Positions 1-12,910 of a stretch of 64,000 bases of DNA are shown here, in pieces. The notes under the pieces were generated by a model, which was not told the DNA's origin, made no database searches, and worked only from the letters and a program-made list of their open reading frames with translations. Source of the DNA: Acestrorhynchus altus (Eukaryota > Chordata > Actinopteri > Characiformes > Acestrorhynchidae). The position numbers were made by a program, and so were the translations under genes. The stretch lies in the NCBI GenBank assembly GCA_034509495.1, contig CM067507.1, positions 13,537,148 to 13,601,147 of the forward strand, in the 5' to 3' direction. Position 1 is the stretch's first letter. The number at the start of each line of letters is the position of its first letter.

Positions 1-3000
1 ACAAGTCACAGAGTTCTCTCCTATATTACTTTAATCTTGCTCTTGGTGCTTCTAATATACCACTGTTCTGAAGCATGTAAACAACTCACAAGTACAACCT
101 CCTCCACAACGTGCCCAAGTCACATCCCCGTGTAAAGATTCATGAAAAAGTGAAAACAAAACAAAATTTAAGATTGAAGATAATGCAAGAGATAGAACAG
201 GTTTGTTCCAAAATCCCATACTTGTTACATAACAATTTTAAGTCATTAAGGCCCTTTGACCCCAAGTCAGTTTTATGGACAAGAAAATCACACATCAAGA
301 TTTGACAATGAATACACACATATTAATGGTGTCTTTCTCTGAAATTTTTTCAATTTGAGCCTTTTTGATTTTCTGTGATGTAAAATCAGGCTGAGAAATC
401 AGAGCTCCATTATTGTGGCTGCTGACCAAACAAATGAATATAAAGATGGCAACAGAACAGCTCACGTTGATTGCAGCAGAACACATAACCTTATGACAAG
501 CAATGCACTGACAATAAAAATGTCGAGGTTAAAGACAATATATGCAGAGAAGAGCAGAGCAGAAAGACTGTGAACACTTTATATATCACTTTTTAGTTTT
601 TTTTGTTTTTTTAGGTGCATCCTAATCTATACAAAAAGATCTTCAAACTATAGCTTCCCTCACTAATAAGCACTTGTGAGGAACAGGGAATTTAATGGAG
701 CAAAAGCTGCCAGGGAGCAGAGAAAATAGTGAAAATTTATGAGGGCTATGGTGTTCCTGGCCTCATTTACAAAGCACAGAAGCAAAAAAAAATTGTCAGA
801 CTTGGTGCAAGGTTCCAATGCATTAAAAACCACATCTGTTTATTTGGTCTAAAAAAATCGGACTCAGTGTGAAAGGGTCTTTATATTTACACCCACAAAA
901 TGAACTTAAATCCAGTCCTGCTAGCCTTCCTAGGTAAAGATTTGACAGTGTATAATGCAATGACCATTGCTGGAGAACGTGGTGTTGATACTGTCAGTTT
1001 TCTGGGATGAGCAGAATAGCACCACCAGACTCTGTTAATGAAAGGAAAATAGGTTGCGATATGAATCAGGATACATGACTGTGGTTTGTCTTGGGTTTGT
1101 CTCCCTCAACTACATCAGACTAGGGCTAACCACATATCAGACAGGGAATCAAAGTGTTGTGGGTGGAAACTAAACCCAAGGGACGCAAGCAGTTATCCAT
1201 GCTAGACTAAAAGCTAATCCAGCTACAATCTCTTCAGCTACCTAACCACACACCGTGCTGAGTGGACACATAGAGGACAGCAACACAAGTCAAAAAGATT
1301 CTGGAACAATTACAAAAATAATGTGTTCTAATTACAGTGCTATAAACAAAGCTAGGCTACTCTGTGGTATGAGACTCCTCACAGGTAGACAGTTTGAGCA
1401 GAGATCCTCATTTTTGTCCTAAGAACACCATGAATTCTGCAGCAAAAATTACTAGACTGTAAATACACCTGTAAAGTAACATACAATATTTATACATCAA
1501 AATACAGCAAAAATACCCTGTAAATCCATTCTCTATTTAAAGCTGCTTGGAGTCTCTGACAGTGTTAAAATGCAAGTTTGTGAATGAAGTACCAATGGTT
1601 TGTTAGGCTGCAGAGATTCATAGGGCTGGCATATCCTCAGGGCATTATCTTCATGTAATGTGATAGAGAAAAATACAATTCACTTATGAGGCTATTTGTT
1701 ATGGTCTTCATTAAATGATAGCTCTGTGAATCAGAGTAATGGCCTGGACAGTATCCTCAGGCTTCAGGTTTGGAAACTCTCCGTCTTACATCACTTCGTC
1801 CTTTTTATTTTCACAGTGATATTCAATCCTATTACACCATGAAAGCGTTCAAATCATGATCAGATCATTATGTTATTTACGTCAGGACAACACATTCGCC
1901 CAAATCCACAGTTTAGTGAAGGAATCATGAAGTTATAAGGAGTTTAGACTACTTTTAAAGTAGTCATAATAAGAATTATTTACAATGGAGGACTCGCCAA
2001 CCCTGCTCCTGGAGAGCTACCTTCCTGCAGGCTTTAACACACGCCATTCAGACAATCAAGATCTTCTGAAGACAGTAATTAGCAGGATCAAGTGGGGTGG
2101 ATTAGGGTCGAATCTAAAGTCTGCAGAATGCCTGTCATAGAAGGATCACTATTATGACCCTAACAAACCATTCAGTACATGGTTCTTTAAACTTTACTTG
2201 TTAATGCTTCTGAAACACATACTGTACAGGTTCTATACAAAGCAACATTTTGGACCTGTATGTCCAAGACAAGATTGGTCAGGTTTCTTTTTAAGAGTGT
2301 GCTGAATTGTTTTGTAACATTACCACACTAAAAAACTGAGTTGAGGGGTTGGCAGTGCCGGGCCGGCACGCGACAGAACAAAAAACATCACCATCAATCC
2401 TTTTTTCGAGGCTTTGGCACAATCTTAATGACTCTAATAGACCTTACATTGATTTGCTCCACTCGTGGCCCCGCTATGGTGGAGGGGGGGTGTATTGTGC
2501 TCCTGCGACCCACTTAGATTCATCTTGTTTGAGCTGTCCCCTCAGTACAGTGGCACAGGGACAGCACGCCTCTTTAATTACACTCATTGCTTCGGTAACG
2601 CGTGTTTCTCACTGTCATACAGCACACCCTCTGTGCTTCTGCCTCCCTCCCTGCCTGAATCCTCCAGCATACCTGCTTTGTTTGCAGTTTGTCTGAAAAC
2701 ATGTAAAGGCCTTGCCTACTAATTACCCTGAACAGTACAATGTTAAATGATTACAGAAGAACAGCACAGCGCAAAGACAGCACAGAAACACAGGGACCAT
2801 TCTGTCAGTTCAGGCAGTGAAATTAACCTCTTAACTTCCCAGGCTAATCACAACCCACAGCTCATTATTCATTATTCAACACCTATAGGGAAAAAACACA
2901 ATTGGTCAAGTTAAAGGAGAGCAGCAAGGGGACCCCTGACCTGACGTATTATTTTTTACTATATTTAAACAAATTCAATTTTTTTTTTATTTTTCTTTAT

Positions 3001-3130
3001 ACGGACCAGTGAGTGAAGTAAAGTTTTTCCTCAAAAAACAGAACATTATTAAAAAACTATAAAACTTCTTAGGAACTATATTGTTTCAGCCCATATAACA
3101 CTTTATATCCTGATATAGGTATATCATTAC
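1..3130. other. Gene-less stretch (intergenic or intron of an upstream minus-strand gene)
   Basis: I see no coding exon on either strand; the short open frames have no recognisable domain and no matching splice sites. At about 1987-2150 there is a sequence resembling a common teleost short interspersed/MITE-like repeat, with a 'cctgctcctggagagctac' core. The stretch 2340-2720 is relatively GC-rich and unique-looking but has no recognisable product. If the CpG island at 11.4-12.6 kb starts a minus-strand gene, this region would be its first intron. That is inference. Confidence 0.5.
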
Positions 3131-3135
3131 ATTAT

Positions 3136-4205
3136 ACAGTGCACCTGGAAAGTATTCACAATGCTTCACGTTTTGCACATTTTATGTTAAAGCTTTATTC
3201 CAAAATGAATTAAATTCATTTTTCCTTCATAATTCTACACATAATACCTCATGAAGACAAAGTGAGAAATGTTTGTTTGAAATATTTTCAGATGTATTAA
3301 AAAATAGCACAAATTAAATTTATAACACAAAAATAAAGAAAATGTATTCACATCCTTTTCTCAATACTTAATACACAATACACAATTGAAGCACTCAAGT
3401 GTTTTGAATACGATGTTACAAGCTTAGCACACCTATTTTTGTTTTGTCCCATTCTTCTTTGCAGACCCTCTCAAGTTCCATCAGATTTGATGGGGAAAGT
3501 TGGTGCACATCCATTTTTGATATCTCCAGAAACTGTCAGTTGGAATCAAGTCTGGGCTCTAGCTGGGCCAGAGTTATCCTGAAACCACTCCTTGGTTATT
3601 TTGACTGTGTGCTCAGGATTGTCATCCTGTTGGAAGATAAACCTTCATCTCAGTCTGAGTTCCAGAGCGCTCTAGAGCATGTTATCATCAAGAATGTTTC
3701 TGTATAAAGCTGCTGTCATCTTTCCCTTGACCCTGACTAGTCTCCTAGTTCCTGTTGCAGAAAAACATCACAGCAGGATGCTGCCACCACCATCATCACT
3801 GTAGGAATGGTATTGACTAGGTGATGAGTAGTGTCTGGTTTGCTCCAGACATGATGCTTGGCATTCAGTCCAAAAGGTTCAATCTTTTTGTTTCTCATGG
3901 TCTGAGATTAGGGGCCTTTTACTGAGGATTGGCTTCTGTCTGGCCACTCTACCATACCGTACCCTTCTATGTCTCAATACAATCATGTCTCAGAGGTCTA
4001 CAGACAATTCCTTAAATTTCATGGCTTGGTTTGTGCTCTGACATGCACTGTCTACTTTGGTACCTTATATAAACAGACATGTGCCTTTCCGAATCATGTC
4101 CAATCAACTAAATTTACCCCAGGCATACACCAATCAAGCTGTAGAAACATATGGCGGATGATCAGTGGTAATAAGATGCATCTGAGCTCAATATATATAT
4201 ATTTC
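3136..4205 (-). mobile_element. Tc1/mariner-like transposon relic, right end missing (copy A)
   Basis: The left end carries the terminal inverted repeat typical of a very common teleost Tc1-like family ('cacctggaaagtattcaca'). The interior corresponds to the antisense of a Tc1-like transposase, recognised from the family-typical stretches near 3590-3960 and the 3' untranslated part near 4000-4170. The sequence stops at about 4200 in a short (TA)n run before the expected right inverted repeat, so the copy is truncated. Numerous stops and indels make it inactive. The same family recurs in the same orientation at 33634-34804 and 49752-50880. Confidence 0.85.
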
Positions 4206-4447
4206 TACTACACATGTGACACTGTGGATCAAGGAATGTTAAATTCCCTCACAACTTCTGAAGAGGAATGTCCCATTTATCTGGCTCCCACTCATGTCTT
4301 GCTCAAATTTACATCACCATGCTGGCCAATGTTCATACTCACTCAAAGCACCTCACAACTTAAATGTGTAGTTATTGCCAAGCCATCCCCTGAGGTAGTG
4401 CAACTTCACATTCAATTGACATACTGCTTTTCTATGACTTTTGTCTT

Positions 4448-4875
4448 GTATTTGGCACTTTCAATGGATGGGATAGATTAGGCAGCAAGTTAACAGTTAG
4501 TTATTGAAGCTAATGTGTTAGAAACAGGAAAATGGCTAAGCATGAGAACCAGAGGCACTTTGACAAGGGTCAAAATGTGATGGCTAAACAACTGCATCAG
4601 AGCATCTTTAAAACAGCAGGTCTTGTGGCATGTTCCTGGTATGCATTGGTTAGTATCCACAAAAAGTGCTCCAAGGGAGACAACCAGTGAATGGCGACAG
4701 GGTCATGGGCACTCAAGTCTCACTAATGAGAGTGGGGTGTGAAGACTAGCCTACCTGGTCCGATCCCTTAGAAGATCTCTTTGAAACACATACTTCTGAA
4801 AATGGTTTGCCCTACCAGCATACAGGTGACCTACACAACGTTAGGCAGGTTTTAATGTTATGGTTGATTGGTGTA
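4448..4875 (+). mobile_element. Internally deleted Tc1-like element (second family)
   Basis: The segment 4448-4790 matches the 5' part of another widespread fish Tc1 family, including the start of the transposase (the helix-turn-helix encoding part around 4560-4750). It then jumps directly to the terminal sequence of the family, ending 'gttgattggtgta' at 4875. Most of the catalytic part is therefore deleted. Fragments of the same family occur in wdr48 intron 1 at 22015-22110 and 22795-23221. The left boundary is approximate. Confidence 0.7.
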
Positions 4876-5496
4876 TTGGTGTTTTTCACTTAAAATGTCA
4901 GGAACATATTGTTATTTCTTACATTGTAGGTTAGCCCTGTTTTACATCTGTATCGTACTACTTTCTGCTCTGTAGCAATGTCTGGCAACTTCAACCTCTA
5001 ATTTTTGAATTTGGAAAGCAACACAATAAAGCACTATTGGATCGCAACTCTGCTACAAGTGTGATGCCTGTGATTCCCTTTGAGTGTTAGCCAGCATATG
5101 GTACAACGGGTGCCAAAATCAATCCCTGTGTGAGTAATTCATAATGCTCTCCAATAATAGCGCAGCATCCAATACAATGAAAGTGATGACCCAATTTATC
5201 GGGTTTGACTGTATATGTAGTGTTTTGAGGTGCTGCCAAAGTTCTGGATCTTACATAACCTCGGTCCCGCCTCTGGAGCAGTGCTCTGAATCTTAGCTGT
5301 TTCACAGAAAGCAAACATTTTAAATTGTCTTTTAACTTGTATGCTGACTGTTCTTCAAATGACCATCAATGATTTTGAAGGAAACCCTGAATGTAAAAGT
5401 AAAATAAGTCCATGTACTATTAAAGTGTGTTGTATAATCTAAACAATATTTGTTATTCATAAATTAGATTGAAACTCTAATAGTAGGCTGATCTTG

Positions 5497-5564
<68 letters not shown>

Positions 5565-8500
5565 AAATAATAAACAGAACATCCCATTGAGTATAACATT
5601 ATAATAGAAGTCTCGGTTATATTCACTATCAGCATCAGGCCAAGCATCAATATTTTCAAAGGCTATGTCACATTACCAGGCTAAAGTGACTAAATCAGAT
5701 TATTGCCTTAATGTAAACCAGGTCTGATTTTTTTCACAGCTGTATGACATACTAAATTCATTTTTTCTAATCAGATTTGAGCCACTTTTATATGTGGTCC
5801 TTTTATCCGATTTGTAGCCGATTGTGGCATGCAATACTAATGATCATATGGATTTCATGGATTTTGCCTGCTCACATGCGCTTAGGGTCTTGGTGATGCG
5901 CCACAGCCCCATAGATGCAAAAGGTTCGTCTGTTATATCAAGAATTATACACAAAGTGGGATTTCCCATGGGGTTTCCCCACATGTACATCGGCTGACAG
6001 CATAACCAGCAATCCATATGGATGTTTTTTTAGAGGGCATATGTAAACAAAAACCATGCTGAGACAACATACATAAACATACATTTTTGAATGTGAAACG
6101 TCAAGATCTTATCAGATCTTGAGTAATGAGGCTTGAAATGTGAACATTATGTAAAATGCACATTATGGGTATAAGTATGAGGAGGCTGGGCTTAGTGAGG
6201 AGCTAGGTTGAAAGTAACCAATCAGGGGCTTCTCTGCTCTGTACGTCACTACAGTGACCAATGGGAACATCGGTATCCAGAAGATAATGTATGTAATCAT
6301 GAAGAAAATCTCCTGAGGCACAATTATGGATGAAGCAGAACTGAATTTTCAACCACTTGGGGGAACACTAGTCAGGTTTGGAGCAGCAAAATGTAATGTC
6401 ATTAAAATGTGGTCAATCATTTTGCTACACCAAACATACCAATACTTATTAAATATCCTGAAGTGCAATACGATTGTTGGTATGAGGTAATTACAAGGTA
6501 TGCAGTATAGATAAAATAGTTCAACAGCAAAAATGAGCATCTACATTATCAAATGCCCAATAACAGTCTATCCACAGTCTATCACACGTCTGGAGCTGAG
6601 CAACACAGTCCACGTATCAGAGTGTGGGCACACAAAATAACTACAGGAGATCATCTTTCTCACTTGAAGCAGAAAGACTTGATACTCCAAACTGTAATAG
6701 TTCTCGTGACATCCACCCCATGTTTAATTGACAGGCTCACAATTGAAAACCTTTTCGCTTAGTGGTGCAATTTTTTGGCCTTGCCTTATATTTGCCCCTG
6801 CTCTACACAAACACGCCACGCTGGACACATTCAGTCACACATTTAAAGGTTCAAGGACAGTTTATAAGCATCCACTGAGAACAACAATTTCAGGCAGAGA
6901 CATAAATATGCCTGGCAAGGGGTAGTGACACCTGAAGCTGTCCACTTTTCCCTCTCCAAGTCGACATCTGCTGCCTCTATTTAGATAACAATCATATTGT
7001 TTTCGAGGTAATTTGGGAGAGACTGTAGACTGTATGTAAGGCGCACATGCTTCATGGAACAATCAAAGCATTCATATACATGATGAATGCATACACTACA
7101 AAATTGCTGTCCTCTTATGTCTCAACTGCACCCACTGCAACAGCAGAACTCTCAGGTACCTAACGTACTCTTGACTTGGATGTCCAGTACTATGCAAAAG
7201 TCACCCTTAATTTTTTAATGTACAGTCAAAACTGAAATTAAGTATTTCTGGGGAGATAATCCACTTGGTTAAGAAAGTACACTAAAGGAAACTAAAAACA
7301 AGAGTTTCTAAACTAGCCTTTATATCTAGTAATTTTGACAACGATACAGTATGGCAATGTTAGAGAAGGCCCAGCTCAGTGCGCCTCACACCAAGCTTAT
7401 GTATTCTGGGTGAGGACCATTGGTGCGCTTAGTGCTGCAGCAACGCTGCACAAGGCCTTTAGCCAGCAGCCAACGCTGCACTAGCAGCTTTGGATGAGGA
7501 CTGTTGCTGGTGTCAAGATTATGATGTTTTACTGTCAGCCACAATCAACGATGGCTAACTTAGCTAGCCAGCTAAATAAAATAAAAATAAAATAAAATAT
7601 AAATATTTAATTTACAATGTATTTAATTTTTATTAAATGTGAAATATCATTAAATAATCTGCTCATAATCACAACAAAACGGTCAGTCCCCAGAACCCCA
7701 AAGATCGCAGAGAGGGGAAACCATGCGCCTGACAACTATGGCCAGCACAATGAGAAGTGGATTACTGAGAAAGAAGGAAAAGCACTTGATCAAACTCAAC
7801 ACTAAGAAGCTGCTGATGCCCCCACTTGCACAGCTCATTTATAAACAACTTCTTAAATTCTACATCCAAAATGAAATACCTTGTAACTAAACTGGTTGAT
7901 CTGTAGTGATGCAAAGGAATGCTTCTTTAGAGATATTGTTAGGAAGTTTAGGAAATGCTACACTGATTATGTTCATTATAACAATTGTATGAATATTTTT
8001 CAAATATTTTTGAATGTTTTTCATGTGTTCTTAGTGAACACAAAAAAAGAGCTTCAGCATAGTACTGAAAACCTGATCAATAGATAAGATAGAGGAAAGT
8101 CTAAAGGTCTGTGACTAGTATTCCTCACTCCCTGAGACCCATTCAAGTCCAGATAGAGGCTTGCCCTTTCAGCTTCTAGCTTCTGTGTGCGCTGATCAAC
8201 ACCCTGTAACTAAAGTTAAAGTGATACAAATCCCCAGACACCAGGTCATCTCAGGTTAAGGAGAGAGGCATGAAGGTCACCCATCATTTGTCATTTTTCA
8301 GTGGATGCAAGAGACAAAATGTCATGCACCCTTTGCTTTAGGTGTAGAGCATGGTTCTCCTAAGAACAGCTAAGGGAAACTGCCCTTGGAAGCTGGTGGT
8401 CAATACAATGACAGTAGAACCATGACAAGTGCTTTACTGTGGGGGAATCACTTTGTTTACAACACTGATTAGCAACCAACTAAACTGTACTACTGCGCCA

Positions 8501-8620
8501 CAGAGAGCTGGCAAAAAAAATGGAAACAGAAGAGATGTCATTATATTAAATAAATGATTTTGATGTAGTGTGTAAACACTGCCATTGTTTCTGGATTTTA
8601 CAATTACAGCACACGGTACA
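4876..8620. other. Gene-less stretch
   Basis: No supported gene. Apart from the CT microsatellite at 5501-5564 I see AT-rich single-copy-looking DNA. The region 7370-7510 has several internal near-repeats around 'caacgctgca' but no recognisable element. Short open frames here have no family resemblance and no flanking splice signals. Confidence 0.5.
5501..5564. repeat. (CT)n microsatellite
   Basis: About 64 bases of nearly perfect CT dinucleotide repeat with one TTT interruption near 5538. Confidence 0.95.
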
Positions 8621-8622
8621 CA

Positions 8623-8673
8623 CCCACCCACATACACGCACACACACACAATTTTAAGGTTGTTTGATTTTAC

Positions 8674-8749
<76 letters not shown>

Positions 8750-8751
8750 CA

Positions 8752-8841
<90 letters not shown>
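8623..8841. repeat. Compound (CA)n-(TA)n microsatellite
   Basis: A short CA-rich run (8623-8650) is followed after 26 bases by about 165 bases of TA dinucleotides (8677-8841). The TA tract is interrupted by 'attat', 'acag' and 'aca' near 8740-8755 and 8818. Open frames reading Tyr-Ile repeats through it are artefacts. Confidence 0.95.
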
Positions 8842-8940
8842 GAAGTTTAATGTTATGTCTAAATGTAAATAATTTCATGTCCACTGCATATTCCACAATA
8901 TAATTGGTGTACTGTTTAATTACCTTATTTAATGTATTGC

Positions 8941-8945
8941 AATAA

Positions 8946-8983
<38 letters not shown>
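8941..8983. repeat. (AAAT)n microsatellite
   Basis: About ten copies of the tetranucleotide AAAT/TAAA. Confidence 0.95.
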
Positions 8984-8986
<3 letters not shown>

Positions 8987-8989
8987 CAA

Positions 8990-10521
8990 TTTGCATGTGT
9001 AAATGTAAGGGCACTTTAAATATGGTATTATTTAAATTAGCTATGATTTTCTAATACATTCATTCAAAATAAAGAGAAATTGTCTCTAAAATATAGAAAT
9101 GCCGTGGTTTGCCACAGTTGGCTTCATGTACAGGATTTTTTCCACATATTTCTATTTCCACCTTTAACTACTGCCCTCCCCGGTGTTACAATGAGAGATT
9201 TGTATATGAATCCTGGCACAGTGGAAAAGAAATCTGGTACAGCACAATGGTACAATGGTACAATGGTACAGCACTGGACTATGCATAAGGTCTGTGAAAC
9301 ATCACAAACCTGTGGCAGAATGTACACTCGGAGGGAAGGTGTATGTTGCATACACATTAAAAGATTTTAACTCTTAAATGAGTATGAACAAGGATTCCAC
9401 ACAAGGGGAAATGGTCTCCTAATTGCCTCAGGAGAAGATTACTGGGGCAGTCACATATGGCAGTTGTCACAAATAAATTATGAGTGACAAACAAATAATG
9501 GTTTCAAGGTGACCCGCCTCCCACCCTCCACATATTGTCACACACACACATGTACACACAGAATGAAAATCAGCTCCAAATTAAACCCAGGCCTGTCATA
9601 AACAGAACATGCTGTATTCAGAAACAGGTTACCGTTGTTTAGCCATTTAAATAAATACAGCTTATTTATTCACCTTATTTATAGAAAAGGGGTTTAATGA
9701 AAGTGCTGGTCTCTCATAGTACTGACCACAAAATACCATTTACAAATATCACTGGTGCTGAAATTATATGAAGAAGCAGTTCCAGTTCCTATGCCTGGGA
9801 TCAAGTACAGCAGCTGACGGGCTAATAATGTGATCCTTCTGTCAATAAATCAGCTATTGATCACTATGATTTATGTTGTTATTTAACTTAATCAGACGAC
9901 AATGTTTTGGTTTGCTACCTTCTCTACATGATATATAATACATACAAAATAGTAAAATCTCAGCATCTTAACAATGATTTTTTTTTTATATCACTGTTGA
10001 GATGATTTAAAATAAATTCAAGATGAAATATTATTCATAGCCTCTTCTATGTAATTTCACATAATAGCTCTCTCTCTGCCTCAGAGAAGAAGAGAGGCAT
10101 GAGTTATAAAAGACATCATCTGCACTTTATAGCCTTTACAATATTTCCTGCAGGTGATTTAATTCTAATAGAGGAGACTGTGAATCATTCTCTGCTCATG
10201 TTTTTCTGGTGTTATTAGTGAGCCACAGTGAAGAAGCTCAACAACATACATGCTCAGATGTTGCTTAGTCACTGGAAAGTCATACTAAGTAACACACAAC
10301 ATGATATGTCACTGTTTGTGCATCAGTGCTGTCTGAAATGGTAAGTTTACAGGTGAAGACAGAAACATCTGGAATATTTAGAATTTAAAATATTAATGTA
10401 AAGAGATTTTATTTATTATAGTGGAATTTTGAGGCTTTTTTTTGTAATTGGCCCACTCACAAAAATTAAAATTTAGATTTTTTTGAGATGCATAATATTT
10501 AGCAATAAGAACAATGCAACC

Positions 10522-10576
<55 letters not shown>

Positions 10577-11400
10577 TAATGTTTCAGCTGACATTGTGCT
10601 TTAAGTACTCGTGTTTATCTGACATCATATAAATGTGTACATAATTATGACATGACAATGTGTTACATCACCACAGTCCAAGTAACTAAGCTGACAAACC
10701 CATGAGCTGTAATACATGTCATTCACAGAAAAAAATGTAGACATTTAAATACATTAGCAAGTAAACTGTCAGCTCTCATATCTTCCCTGTCCAACGAAAA
10801 ACATGTATCTCCAAAATGGAGACTTTACAGGAGAAAGCTAAAAAGCTCATCCTTTTCAATGAATGTTACTGTAAAAGAAGTCCTTTTAGAGCATGTCTAT
10901 TGGTCAGTTTGACAGAAAATTCTTACACAACATAAAGAACAGCTGTGAGATTCACATTATGGAGGAAAAAATAATAAAAATGGACAGAAATTGGGATAGG
11001 TGGTTTTCGTTGGACATGGATATGAACTCTTGTGTCGTTTGTCTGTCTTTCTCTGTCTGCTCCAGGGTTCTGAATTCAACTCTCCCCACACTCCTGTGGA
11101 CTCCAGCCTTGCAATGTCTTGGCTTTCAGGACCTTGGACAGGAGCTCACCCCCACACGCCTCCTCCCCTCCTCCCCTCCCCCTCTCTCCATCTCTCCATC
11201 TCTCCTCCTGTCCTCCCTAGCCCGTTCTCTCTACCCTCGGCTCTCCTCGCTCCTCTGTCTCACACACCTGTTGGGATTAGATGCTTTAAACATGGAAGTG
11301 CTGAAACTCCAGCCCTGTAGAAGGACAGCAGAAGAGCCCGGATGGCTTCTAAACAAATAAAAAACACAAATCCTACTCTGCTCGAGGGTCCAGGACGACG
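8990..11400. other. Gene-less stretch upstream of the CpG island
   Basis: No coding exon is supported. 9590-10350 has long stretches without obvious repeats and with E-box and AT-rich homeobox-like motifs, so it could hold conserved regulatory DNA, but this cannot be judged from one sequence. 11150-11230 is a CT-rich (tcctcccc) tract. The plus-strand open frame 10893-11360 crosses this tract and has no recognisable domain. Confidence 0.45.
10521..10573. repeat. (AAT)n microsatellite
   Basis: About 17 copies of the trinucleotide ATA/AAT. Confidence 0.95.
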
Positions 11401-12620
11401 TGCTGAAGTTTACAGCCCACCGCACGCGCTCCACGTCCCCCCTACAGCTTCTTCTACAAACATCTCGACCGCCTGTGGAGAGCAGCCTGCCGGGAAACAC
11501 GAGGAGCCAGAAGAGGAGCGCATCTACAGGCGCACTCAGACTGGCTCTGCTTTACACATTTTAAGGGTTGATATGAGAGGGTTTGAGCTCTGGTGCACAA
11601 AAGTCTGAACTCCGACTCTCTGAGGAGCTGAGCTGCGGGCGTTAAGGTGGACTGGACGCCCAGAACCACAACTAACGCGCTTCACATGACACCAGAGACG
11701 CGTCCAGATCGTCGTACTTACGGCTGAAACTTCTCGCTACTTCCAGAGCCTTATATTTGACGGACCTCAGACATTCCCAGCAGGCGGCAGAAGAAAAGCC
11801 GAAGTGGAAAAGAGGCGCACGTGAGCTGCTGCTGTCAGACTCATCCCGTCCGCGCGGACTTACAGCTCAGTCACCCGAAGCAGAGCTCAGGTGTCCCGTC
11901 CGCGGTCTTTGTATCACTGATCCCGCATGAAAAACACTCCACGTGAACAAGTTAGGACCGGCGTCTGCGCCCAGGCGTCCTCTCCCCAAATTGCGCCTCT
12001 GGTCTGCAGCGCTTAGTTTATCCGAACGAGCGACATCAGTGTCTCAGTACCGGGCGCTTGTGAGCGGATTGAACGTTTGCCAGTCCCCCTGCCAACCTTC
12101 TCCCAAACTGCGAGCACAACCGCTCGCCCCGTTCTTTCACACCCGTATTCGCACATGCCCCGCCCCCTCTGTGCGGAGAGGCGGCGCAACGCGCGTAAAT
12201 ATGAGCCGCTGCTCAATCAGGCTGCAGTCAGCGCTGCAGCATTACCCAATCGCAGCGCAGGGGGCGGGCTCTGCGGAAAACGGGTGGAGCGTGAAGAAGG
12301 CTGCCGTGGTAACGTCATTAACGACCGCGCGAGACGCGCGCGTTACTGTTCTGACGTTCAGAACGTTTCTTCACGAGTGTCCGTCCGAGGCTTTCTAAAG
12401 TCACCAAACTGAACACAGCACCGGGAACACAAACGGCGCCTATTTTTATGTTTGTGAATTATAGGCGTTTTAAGGTAAAACTAATGAAAACGAGCGTTTT
12501 TTTTTAACGTCCTCGTGGTCGTAAGTAGAGCCGCGGCGCTGTTTACGCAGTGTGTGACTGCAGTTAGAAGTAACGGAGTTGGCTGCAGGGCGTTGAGGGG
12601 TGACGTACTGAGGGACAGGG
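11400..12620. promoter_or_regulatory. CpG-rich island, probable promoter of an undetermined (perhaps divergent) transcript
   Basis: The base composition changes sharply to GC-rich with frequent CpG from about 11.4 to 12.6 kb, unlike the AT-rich flanks. Within 12190-12370 I see a CCAAT box (12246-12250), a GC box (gggggcggg near 12260) and CRE-half-site motifs (aacgtcatt near 12310, tgacgttc near 12351). Consensus splice donors point outward in both directions: GTAAGT on the minus strand starting at 11721, and GTAAGT on the plus strand starting at 12521. This is the normal look of a vertebrate CpG-island promoter. The transcript it serves cannot be identified here. Confidence 0.6.
11722..12300 (-). 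other. Candidate noncoding first exon of a minus-strand gene
   Basis: Reading the minus strand, the GC-rich island ends at a strong donor (exon end at 11722, then GTAAGT). No convincing coding sequence lies in it, so it would be a 5' UTR exon, with its transcription start near the CCAAT/GC-box cluster around 12.25 kb. Inference from synteny: in human the gene head-to-head with WDR48 belongs to the SCN11A-SCN10A-SCN5A cluster, and SCN5A has a noncoding first exon followed by a long intron. A teleost scn5-like gene is therefore one candidate. Another is a neighbour such as csrnp1. The 5' boundary is a guess. Confidence 0.3.
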
Positions 12621-12728
12621 TGTAGTAACTTAGATGAGGACTAAAGGTCCCCCATAACTTACATTTATCCGCCTGCTGAACTCCTATCGATCAATGTTCG
12701 TGTTGACCCATTTCTAAAACGAATTAAC

Positions 12729-12776
<48 letters not shown>

Positions 12777-12864
12777 GCAAAAAAATATATAAATAATAAT
12801 ACATTCGATATTCATTATTTAAATAATTATAATAAAATAGTTATTTTTATCATTATTACAATAG

Positions 12865-12910
<46 letters not shown>
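12729..12910. repeat. Two (AAT)n microsatellites
   Basis: Two AAT/TAA runs (12729-12773 and 12867-12910) are separated by about 95 bases of AT-rich sequence. Confidence 0.95.

Noticed and set aside
2349..2722. Two overlapping plus-strand open frames (115 and 85 codons)
   Set aside because: No family resemblance, no supporting splice sites and low-complexity composition.
3969..4481. 170-codon plus-strand open frame
   Set aside because: It runs through the non-coding end of Tc1 copy A into unrelated sequence and is not a transposase frame.
8585..8989. Open frames of Tyr-Ile repeats on both strands
   Set aside because: They are translations of the (TA)n microsatellite.
10893..11360. 155-codon plus-strand open frame
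   Set aside because: Much of it is a CT-rich tract read as Ser/Leu/Pro. No domain or Kozak-like context supports it.
11943..12412. Two long overlapping open frames in the CpG island
   Set aside because: GC-rich DNA has few stop codons by chance. No domain is recognisable and the frames overlap each other and promoter motifs.
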